64,000 bases of DNA from an uncultured Phocaeicola sp. GTDB taxonomy: Bacteria > Bacteroidota > Bacteroidia > Bacteroidales > Bacteroidaceae. Position numbers and translations under genes: made by a program. Shown here in pieces: positions 51,784 through 60,145 of this stretch. The notes beneath the pieces are model-generated. The model saw only the letters and a program-made list of their open reading frames with translations, had not been told where the DNA came from and ran no database searches. Numbering within the stretch: the stretch's first letter is position 1; each line of letters starts with the position of its first letter. The stretch covers positions 1-64,000 of the forward strand of contig CANQSM010000002.1 of NCBI GenBank assembly GCA_947626525.1. The letters are read 5' to 3'.

Positions 51784-54411
51784 ATGAAAATGTATGCTAA
51801 AGTAATGGCAGTGGCCATTGCGTGTATGTTGGTAGGAGGAGAATTTGTCGCAGCGAGCACAACTGCCTTTGCTATGGAGAGCATGGGATGGTTTAAAAAG
51901 AAAAAGAAGCCGGAAAAAGAAGAGAAATCGAAAACGGACTATGAAAAGTTGGTAGAAGGGAGCAAGGCTGCCAAAGGAATGTTTACCATATATCAGAAGA
52001 AAGGTGACTATTATTTTGAGATTCCTACAGCATTGCTTGGACGTGATTGGTTGGTAGTGAATAAATTGCAGCGTGTTCCTTCTGAATTGAACGAGGCTGG
52101 GGTAAATCGGGGCGTGAACTATGAGAACCAGATGGTGGGGATGGAATGGGATAAAGCCGCGGGGAAGCTGTTGTTCAGGCAGAGACGCCCGTTGCCATTG
52201 GCCTCCAAGCAGGATGCTATTTATCGTTCGGTAGAAGATAATTTCATATCTCCTTTGATTGCTTCTTTCAAGATTGAGGCCATTAATGCTGACTCTACAG
52301 CATTGGTTATCAAAGTGAATGACATTTATGACGGAACGGAAACCAGTATTAATAATGTATTTACCAATATCAATTTGGGAACTTCGGCCATCAAGAACCT
52401 TTCGCGTATTCTTTCTGTCAAATCTTTCCCGAATAATATTGTGGCTACATCAGAATTAACGACCAAAGTGACTGAGGAAACCACCAGCATATACGTAACG
52501 GTGGAGGTTAGTTCTTCCATGCTTTTATTGCCTGAAGAACCGATGATGGGGCGTTATGACAATCAAAAAGTCGGTTATTTTACCAATCCGTTTCTAAGTT
52601 TTAGCGATGTACAGCAGGGCACGGATAAGACCCATTTTATTACCCGATGGCGGCTCGAGCCCAAACCGGAAGACAAGGAAGCTTATTTAAACGGGCAATT
52701 GGTAGAACCGGCCAAACCTATTCTGTTCTATATTGACCGTTCTACTCCTTATCAGTGGAGAAAATATATCAAGCAGGGAATCGAAGACTGGCAGATAGCT
52801 TTCGAGAAAGCCGGTTTCAAGCAGGCAATCCGTGCCATAGAGGTGATTGATGGTATGCAAGTGGATATGGACGATGTGAATTATAGTGTGTTGACTTATG
52901 TAGCTTCGGAAAAGAAAAATGCCATGGGACCTTCCATATTGGATCCGCGTTCGGGCGAGATACTGGAAGCGGATATTATGTGGTGGCACAATGTGCTTTC
53001 CATGGTGCGTGAGTGGATTACGGTACAGACTGGTGCGGTGTGTCCGGAGGCGAGAAGCGTGCAGTTGCCCGATTCTTTGCTGGGCGATGCGATTCGTTTT
53101 GTGGTATGCCATGAAGTGGGACATTCTTTGGGGCTTCGCCATAATATGATGGGGTCGGCTGCTTTTCCTACCGATTCGTTACGTTCGGAAACCTTTACTT
53201 CTAAAATGAAATCGACAGCTTCTTCTATCATGGATTATGCTCGTTTTAACTATGTCGCTCAGCCGGGGGATGGAGTGAAGGCACTTTCTCCGCACATTGG
53301 TACGTATGACGTGTTTGCCATTGAATATGGTTATCGTTGGTACGGTAAGAATACACCTGATGAGGAAAAGGAGTTGTTATACGATTTGCTGAGCAAGCAT
53401 ACGGGACGGCTTTATAAATATAGTGAGGCACAGGATGTGCGTGATGCGGTGGACCCACGCGCGCAGAACGAGGATTTGGGAGATGATCCGGTGCGTTCTT
53501 CTCAATGGGGCATTGCCAATTTGAAGCGTATTGTTCCTCAGATTATCAAATGGACCACTACCGGTGAGAAAGGACAGACCTATGAGGAAGCTTCCCGACT
53601 TTACTATGCGGTAATCAACCAGTGGAACAATTATTTGTACCATGTGCTGGCGAATATCGGTGGTATGTATATAGAAAATACGACAGTAGGAGATGGAGTA
53701 AAGACATATACTTTTGTGGAAAAGGAAAAGCAGCGGAATGCCTTGAAGTTCCTGATGGATGAGGTGTTGACTTATCCTCAGTGGCTGTTCGATACGGAAG
53801 TGGGACGGTATACTTATCTTCTTCGTGATACACCGAACGGAGTACAGGAGAATGCTCCCACGCAGATTCTGAAGAATGCGCAAGCTTATATCTTATGGGA
53901 TTTGTTGAGCAATAATCGTTTGATGCGTATGCTCGAAAATGAAACGCTTCATGGTAAGGAAGCGTTCACGGTGGTAGAACTGATGGACGCTTTACATCAG
54001 CATATTTTCGGTGTTACCGAACGGAGAGGAGTTCCCGGTGTGCTGGAACGTTCCGTACAGAAGAATTTTCTGGATGCACTGCTTACAGCCGCAGCTGAGC
54101 CTGAAGCGGTGAAGATTAATAATAAGATTGCAGAGAACCATTTTCTGTTCGATCATGCTGTTCCGCTTTGCAGTTGTTATGAGGCGGAACAACGGGCTTT
54201 GCGTGCGAACGATAGGATGGGAGCTTCCCGAGCGCTTAATTTTTATGGTTCGCAATTGACCCGTATTTCGGATGCTATCTCTGTAAAACGAGGTGAACTG
54301 TTACGTATCAAGAAGTTGTTACAAAAGAGATTGGGCACTTCTGATGTGGCTGCCCGTTATCATTATGAGGATATGATTCTGCGTATTGATACGGCATTGG
54401 GTACCAAATAG
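51784..54411 (+). CDS. Zinc-dependent metalloprotease (DUF5117/DUF5118-type)
   Basis: VVCHEVGHSLGLRHNMMGS zinc-binding motif (HExGHxLGLRHN). Confidence 0.9.
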   Translation: MKMYAKVMAVAIACMLVGGEFVAASTTAFAMESMGWFKKKKKPEKEEKSKTDYEKLVEGSKAAKGMFTIYQKKGDYYFEIPTALLGRDWLVVNKLQRVPSELNEAGVNRGVNYENQMVGMEWDKAAGKLLFRQRRPLPLASKQDAIYRSVEDNFISPLIASFKIEAINADSTALVIKVNDIYDGTETSINNVFTNINLGTSAIKNLSRILSVKSFPNNIVATSELTTKVTEETTSIYVTVEVSSSMLLLPEEPMMGRYDNQKVGYFTNPFLSFSDVQQGTDKTHFITRWRLEPKPEDKEAYLNGQLVEPAKPILFYIDRSTPYQWRKYIKQGIEDWQIAFEKAGFKQAIRAIEVIDGMQVDMDDVNYSVLTYVASEKKNAMGPSILDPRSGEILEADIMWWHNVLSMVREWITVQTGAVCPEARSVQLPDSLLGDAIRFVVCHEVGHSLGLRHNMMGSAAFPTDSLRSETFTSKMKSTASSIMDYARFNYVAQPGDGVKALSPHIGTYDVFAIEYGYRWYGKNTPDEEKELLYDLLSKHTGRLYKYSEAQDVRDAVDPRAQNEDLGDDPVRSSQWGIANLKRIVPQIIKWTTTGEKGQTYEEASRLYYAVINQWNNYLYHVLANIGGMYIENTTVGDGVKTYTFVEKEKQRNALKFLMDEVLTYPQWLFDTEVGRYTYLLRDTPNGVQENAPTQILKNAQAYILWDLLSNNRLMRMLENETLHGKEAFTVVELMDALHQHIFGVTERRGVPGVLERSVQKNFLDALLTAAAEPEAVKINNKIAENHFLFDHAVPLCSCYEAEQRALRANDRMGASRALNFYGSQLTRISDAISVKRGELLRIKKLLQKRLGTSDVAARYHYEDMILRIDTALGTK

Positions 54412-54525
54412 GACAAAATGGGCCTTCTCGGCGTTGAGGCTTTAAAAAGACGCGCTGATCCACGCAATAAAGGAAATGAATTTGAGAAAAAGAGATGATT
54501 AATAACTAAACTCTATGATGAATCA

Positions 54526-57500
54526 ATGAGAAAACATTTGTGCATAATGATGTGCTTGTTTGCCAATGCGCTGGTAATGGCCAGTGTGGGCAATCGTACC
54601 ATTCAGGGTGTGGTACTTTCCGGAGATGATAACCGGCCTTTGATTGGTGCTTCTGTGTATGTGCCGGCTGAGGAACTGAAGAAAGTGGGTTCCGATCAGG
54701 CGGCATTGGGTACGATTACCGATATGGACGGAAACTTTATATTATCCGTACCGGAAAAGGTAACGAAGTTGCTTTGTAGTTACATGGGTTATAACGAACA
54801 AACTGTGTCTTTGCTGAGAGGGAAAGATACATATCGTATTGTGTTACAGGTTTCTTCACATACGTTGGGCGATGTCGTGGTAACAGGTTATCAAGAATTG
54901 GAACGCCGTAAATTGACGGCGGCTGTATCGAAAGTGGAAGTGACGGATGCCATGTTGGGTGGTGCGAAAAGTATAGACCAGGCATTGGCCGGTCAAGTGG
55001 CCGGTGTGTCGGTAACCAGTACTTCCGGTGCACCGGGTGCTCCTGCCCGTATTCGCATTCGTGGTACGGCATCACTTAACGGGACGCAAGATCCGCTTTG
55101 GGTATTGGATGGAATGCCTTTGGAAGGTACGGATATACCTGCCTTGGATGCTAATAACGATAATGATATTACGAACATGGCGCAGTCGTCTATTGCTGGT
55201 CTGAGTCCGAATGATATCGAAAACATTACCATCCTGAAGGATGCGGCGGCAACAGCTATCTACGGTGCCCGTGCGGCCAACGGTGTGATTGTGGTTACTA
55301 CTAAGAAAGGACGATCCGGTAAGCCGGTTATCAACTTCAACACGAAGCTTACCTATACGCCGAATTTGGATACCGATAAATTGAATCTGATGAATTCGGA
55401 GGAGAAAATCAATTTGGAATTGCAGTTGATGAAAGAGCCATATGGAGAACAGTTTTGGACCCCTGTTCCTATTTTCTATGAAAAAGGTGGAGTGTCTGAT
55501 GTGTTGCGGAAGTATGATTTGTTTGATGCATACCGTGCACAAGGTTGGAGCGGGCTGACAACAGAAGCACAGAACGAAATCAATAGGTTGAAAACCGTTA
55601 ATACCGATTGGGGAGACATTTTGTTCCGTGATGCGTTTACACAGGAATATAACGTAAGTATTTCCGGAGGAAGCGAGAAAGTGACTTATTACAATTCGTT
55701 GGGCTATATGGTGGAGAATGGCAACGTGCCCGGAGTTAATAACAGCCGTTTCAATTTGACAAGCAAGACGTCTTATCAGGTAAACAAACTCTTTAAAGTG
55801 GGCGTTTCAATCTTCGCCAACCGTCGGAAGAGCCGAAACTTTATAACGGATACTTACGGATACGCTAATCCGATATTCTATTCCCGTACAGCCAATCCTT
55901 ATCAGCAACTCTATGATGCGGAAAGGAATTATGTGTATGATTATAACATCTCCAGCGATAGCGAACTGGACCCGAACAAGTGTTTCAATGTGCTGGAAGA
56001 GCGCGACAATACTCATAACAAAACAACCATGACTTCGTTGAACGCAATATTCGATGCCGAACTACGCTTAAACGACCAATTGAAATTTACTACTCAGTTA
56101 GGCTTGCAATGGGATAATTCTTCTCAGGACCAATATGTAGGGCAAAATACCTTTAACATGCGTAATATGTATATCAATAGTAGGTATTGGGATAGTGCAA
56201 GCGGTGGATATAAATATGTGCTCCCTTCTACTGGAGGAATGCATAAGGTGAATGAGTCTACCACTTCACAGATTACTTGGAAAGCGCAAGGCGAATGGAA
56301 GAGAACCTTCAATGAAATACACGATGTACAGGTAATGGCCGGTACTGAAATCCGTAAAAACTGGTATGATACCCATTCCTCTACCGGTTATGGCTATGAT
56401 CCGAAAACGTTGACGACTATTCCGTTGGTGTTTAGAGATATAGAACAAGCTAAAAGCTATCCGTTAAGTTCGCAAACCAAGACGGTGAATGCTTTCACTT
56501 CATTTTATGCCAATGGATCGTATACTTTAATGAACCGTTATGTAATAGGAGCGAGCGTTCGTTCGGATGGTTCCGATCTTTTCGGTGTGGACGACAAATA
56601 TCGCTGGTTGCCTATCTACTCATTTAGTGGCTTGTGGCGTGCTTCCAATGAAAAGTTTCTGAGTGGGGCCCGTTCTTGGATGGACAACTTGGCTCTGCGG
56701 TTTTCATACGGTTTGCAAGGTAATATTGATAAGAATACCTCCCCGTTCTTGGTAGGAACTTATGGTAATGTCAGTATATTGCCGGATAATACGGAGAGTA
56801 ATATTACTATTGACTCGGCTCCTAATGCCAAATTGCGTTGGGAGAAGACGGCTTCTTACAATGTCGGACTTGATTTTGCCATGTTGAATCAGGCAGTGAA
56901 TCTGAGCGTGGATTACTACTACCGGAAAGGTACAGACCTGATAGGTACCCGTATGCTTCCTCTCGAAAATGGATTCAGCAGTATGACCATTAATTGGGCA
57001 AGTATGGAAAACAAAGGTGTGGAGGTAAATTTTCAGATACGTAACATCACTACTAAGAATTTTTCATGGTATACCAACCTTAATTTTGCCTATAATCAGA
57101 ATAAAGTACTGAAAGAGAACATCCCTGAAGATCAGCGTACTCCTAGCAGGGAAGGATATCCTGTAGGAGCCATCTTTGTGTTGAAAACTGATGGGATAGA
57201 CCCTGAAACCGGACGTATCCGTATGGTGAAGAAAGACGGTAGCATTGTGACACCGGAAGAACTGTATGGCATGACGCCGGATGACTGGGGAATGAATACG
57301 TATGCTCCGGCTGAAATTTCCGCCTCGGAAGAGCGGGAATTTTATACGTATGCGGGAACGAGCGATGCACCTTATACCGGGGGTCTTATGAATACGTTTA
57401 ATTACCGGAATTGGGAATTGAGCGTGAACTTGGCTTACTATTTTGGTGCACATGTCAGGACTTCTTCTTCCTATGACATTACCAACTATGACCCGGGACG

Positions 57501-57876
57501 GAATACGGACCGGGATATTCTGGACCGCTGGACACCGGAAAATACGACCGGTAAATTCCCGGCATTGGTTAACCTGAACTATTGTCCGGCAGATTATTAT
57601 TTGTTTACTGACCGGAAGGATGTGTATCACTCTTTAGGTATGTGGGTACGCCCGTTGAACTACGTGCGTTTGCAAAATCTTCGTTTGGGATATCGTTTCC
57701 CTTCAGAATGGTTGCGTAGGCTGAATATCGGCGGGGCGACTGTGGCATTGGAAGCGCGTAACTTGTTTGTATGGGGTTCGAACTACCACAACTATATGGA
57801 TCCGGAGTCGCAAAGCAACCTGTATATGACACCGGTACCCAAATCGGTAACATTTAATTTGAGTCTGAACTTTTAA
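54526..57876 (+). CDS. SusC/RagA-type TonB-dependent receptor
   Basis: IQGVVLSGDDNRPLIGASVYV...GTITDMDGNFILSVP; LGDVVVTGYQELERRKLTAAVSKV. Confidence 0.95.
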   Translation: MRKHLCIMMCLFANALVMASVGNRTIQGVVLSGDDNRPLIGASVYVPAEELKKVGSDQAALGTITDMDGNFILSVPEKVTKLLCSYMGYNEQTVSLLRGKDTYRIVLQVSSHTLGDVVVTGYQELERRKLTAAVSKVEVTDAMLGGAKSIDQALAGQVAGVSVTSTSGAPGAPARIRIRGTASLNGTQDPLWVLDGMPLEGTDIPALDANNDNDITNMAQSSIAGLSPNDIENITILKDAAATAIYGARAANGVIVVTTKKGRSGKPVINFNTKLTYTPNLDTDKLNLMNSEEKINLELQLMKEPYGEQFWTPVPIFYEKGGVSDVLRKYDLFDAYRAQGWSGLTTEAQNEINRLKTVNTDWGDILFRDAFTQEYNVSISGGSEKVTYYNSLGYMVENGNVPGVNNSRFNLTSKTSYQVNKLFKVGVSIFANRRKSRNFITDTYGYANPIFYSRTANPYQQLYDAERNYVYDYNISSDSELDPNKCFNVLEERDNTHNKTTMTSLNAIFDAELRLNDQLKFTTQLGLQWDNSSQDQYVGQNTFNMRNMYINSRYWDSASGGYKYVLPSTGGMHKVNESTTSQITWKAQGEWKRTFNEIHDVQVMAGTEIRKNWYDTHSSTGYGYDPKTLTTIPLVFRDIEQAKSYPLSSQTKTVNAFTSFYANGSYTLMNRYVIGASVRSDGSDLFGVDDKYRWLPIYSFSGLWRASNEKFLSGARSWMDNLALRFSYGLQGNIDKNTSPFLVGTYGNVSILPDNTESNITIDSAPNAKLRWEKTASYNVGLDFAMLNQAVNLSVDYYYRKGTDLIGTRMLPLENGFSSMTINWASMENKGVEVNFQIRNITTKNFSWYTNLNFAYNQNKVLKENIPEDQRTPSREGYPVGAIFVLKTDGIDPETGRIRMVKKDGSIVTPEELYGMTPDDWGMNTYAPAEISASEEREFYTYAGTSDAPYTGGLMNTFNYRNWELSVNLAYYFGAHVRTSSSYDITNYDPGRNTDRDILDRWTPENTTGKFPALVNLNYCPADYYLFTDRKDVYHSLGMWVRPLNYVRLQNLRLGYRFPSEWLRRLNIGGATVALEARNLFVWGSNYHNYMDPESQSNLYMTPVPKSVTFNLSLNF

Positions 57877-57879
57877 TGG

Positions 57880-59235
57880 ATGCAGTGTATGAATGGAATA
57901 AGAAAATACTCTATAGCTCTCTTGGTAATGGGAGTCGGATTGTTCGCTTCGTGCGATAGTTATTTAGACCTTCAGCCCGTGGGAAAAGTCATTCCCAATA
58001 CATTGGAGGAGTATCGTGCCCTGTTTTTGACAGCCTATGATTATGACATGTGGGATCGTAGTTTGTGTGAGATGCGTACGGATGAGGTGGCTCTTGTAGC
58101 AGATGAAATGGATATGAACTCGTATAAAAACATTGTGACGTGGAGCGATGCGAATGATGATGCCGCAACCGCTCCGTTTGGTTGGGAATATTATTACAAA
58201 ACGATTTATTATGCCAATTCGGTAATTGACAAGCAAGGTGAAATAACGGGTGGCAGTCAAAATGATATTAATCAGTTGGTAGGTGAGGCTTATCTAATGC
58301 GTGCCTATATGCATTTCCTATTGGTAAATCTCTATGGAGAACCTTATACGAAAGAAGGGGCATTGGAAACAAAAGCTATTCCGTTGAAATGGGATGTTGA
58401 TTTGGAAGAGATTCCGGTTCGTACCACGGTGGCTAAAATCTATGAAGCGGTATTGGCTGATATAGAGAGTGCACGTGAATTGATGAATGTGGTAGAATGG
58501 GAGGAAAAATACCGTTATCGCTTTTCTACTATGTCGGCAGATGCGATGGAATCACGTGTCCGCTTGTATATGGGCAACTGGAAAGAAGCCTACGAAGCGG
58601 CCGAACGGGTGTTGACACAAAAATCGCAGTTGGAAGATTTTAATGAGGCAGATACCCAATTGCCTAATCAATATCAGTCAGTGGAGATGATTACGGCATA
58701 CGAGCAAGTTTACAGCACTTCTACCCACAGGGTTTCTTATGCGGCGGCAGACTTTTTGCGGAAGTATGATGATGCGATCGATCTCCGTCTGGCAAAGTTC
58801 TACGGTGATGCGGATGAGAGTGGTAATCGGCCTAATAATAAAGTACTTGCTGCCTCGCAGTATCGTTGCTCGTTTCGTATAGGGGAACTTTATTTGAATT
58901 CCGCTGAGGCCGCCGCCCGGCAGGATAAGCTGAAAGAAGCCCGTGAACGCCTGCTTCAATTGATGGAAAAGCGTTATACACCAGAAGGTTATGCACAAAA
59001 AGAAACGGCTGTGGATGCTATGGATAAAGAAGCTTTGATTGCGGAAATAGTAGAGGAACGTGCTCGTGAACTGGCTTTTGAAGGCCATCGCTGGTTCGAT
59101 TTGCGTCGTACTACCCGTCCGCGTATCGAAAGGGTTCTGAATGGTATTACCTATACTTTACAGGAGGATGATGCACGTTATACCTTGCGTATTCCACGTG
59201 TAGCTACGGATGCGAATCCCAGCTTGCTGAACTAA
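57880..59235 (+). CDS. SusD/RagB-type outer membrane lipoprotein (short form)
   Basis: GLFASCDSYLDLQPVGKVIPNTLEEYRALFLTAY; ARELAFEGHRWFDLRRTTRP. Confidence 0.92.
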   Translation: MQCMNGIRKYSIALLVMGVGLFASCDSYLDLQPVGKVIPNTLEEYRALFLTAYDYDMWDRSLCEMRTDEVALVADEMDMNSYKNIVTWSDANDDAATAPFGWEYYYKTIYYANSVIDKQGEITGGSQNDINQLVGEAYLMRAYMHFLLVNLYGEPYTKEGALETKAIPLKWDVDLEEIPVRTTVAKIYEAVLADIESARELMNVVEWEEKYRYRFSTMSADAMESRVRLYMGNWKEAYEAAERVLTQKSQLEDFNEADTQLPNQYQSVEMITAYEQVYSTSTHRVSYAAADFLRKYDDAIDLRLAKFYGDADESGNRPNNKVLAASQYRCSFRIGELYLNSAEAAARQDKLKEARERLLQLMEKRYTPEGYAQKETAVDAMDKEALIAEIVEERARELAFEGHRWFDLRRTTRPRIERVLNGITYTLQEDDARYTLRIPRVATDANPSLLN

Positions 59236-59260
59236 GTTTTTTACCGGTGCTGAAAAATTT

Positions 59261-59333
59261 TAGCGGAAATACTTTTGGACTTTAGTAGAAGTTGAAAGCC
59301 GACTTCTACTAAAGTCCAAAAGTATTTCCGCTA
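59261..59333. terminator. 32-bp perfect hairpin, probable bidirectional terminator
   Basis: Arm 59261-59292 tagcggaaatacttttggactttagtagaagt, perfect reverse complement at 59302-59333, 9-nt loop. Confidence 0.6.
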
Positions 59334-59344
59334 CATCATGTTTT

Positions 59345-59430
59345 TTATCCTTTTCGGATTTCCCGCCAATTGCCGTTCTCGTCCTTGAATTCGCCTGTCT
59401 TGTCATTTGTGGGCCAGAATAGGGCAGTAA
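59345..59430 (-). pseudogene. C-terminal coding fragment ...LFWPTNDKTGEFKDENGNWREIRKG*
   Basis: Protein-like frame ending at TAA (59345-59347), no intact upstream gene. Confidence 0.35.
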
Positions 59431-59651
59431 TGAAAAGACAATGGCTAAGATGAACCGACAACGGAACATACTGATGGTAACCCTAAAAGGATCGGAATCG
59501 TAGAGCCTTTTATTTGTGGGGAGTTAAATCTGGAGGTTTTCAATAACGGACTCATGTTTTGGATGCATGTGGTAGAGGTATTACACGCATTTCTGCTTAA
59601 ATTTCTATGAATGAAGACATATGATTTGTAGTATTTCATAAGGTTGATAAT

Positions 59652-60127
59652 TTAACGTGAGTTCGACGAATTCAGAATAAAGCAAGTTGTGTGTCCACAG
59701 TGCGTAGTACATTATTGATGCTTGGCTTTTTGGGAAACATACAATAAGCAGCAATGGCCTTAATGTTCACGATAAAATTGTCAAAGCATCGTTGTGCAGT
59801 GGATTAGCAACGATATTCTCAAATTCAGAGCAAGTATGTTAAAGACACAGAGTAGATGGTTACATAGCAATAACAAGGAAGCACCGTTCACCGTCCAACA
59901 GTCCGCTGGACGGTGAAGTTAGATAGCTGCGAAAGCCGATGCACCTATCTGCATGGACCGTCCAGCGTTCGCTGGACGGTGAACGGAGATACTAGAAACA
60001 GACAAAACACATCCGTAACCATGGCGATTCATATAGGTTGGCAGGTACTGCCATCCCCATACGGAAAAAAGGGGATCAACCACAGAAAAAATCTACAGGC
60101 AGTTAAAATTCGTCGAACGCACGTTAA
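59652..60127. mobile_element. Decayed IS / MITE-like element with 21-bp terminal inverted repeats
   Basis: ttaacgtgagttcgacgaatt (59652-59672) versus aattcgtcgaacgcacgttaa (60107-60127), 20/21; contains transposase C-terminal-like frame on the - strand (59672-59782). Confidence 0.7.
59672..59782 (-). pseudogene. Transposase C-terminal remnant DNFIVNIKAIAAYCMFPKKPSINNVLRTVDTQLALF*
   Basis: Resembles the C-terminal end of DDE transposases (IS982-like by memory, family uncertain); stop codon lies in the terminal repeat. Confidence 0.45.
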
Positions 60128-60145
60128 TTTAATAACTTTTTGTTC

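Noticed and set aside
59884-59985. CRISPR-like repeats (accgtcca...tggacggt)
   Set aside because: Nested inverted repeats without regular direct repeat-spacer spacing and no cas genes.
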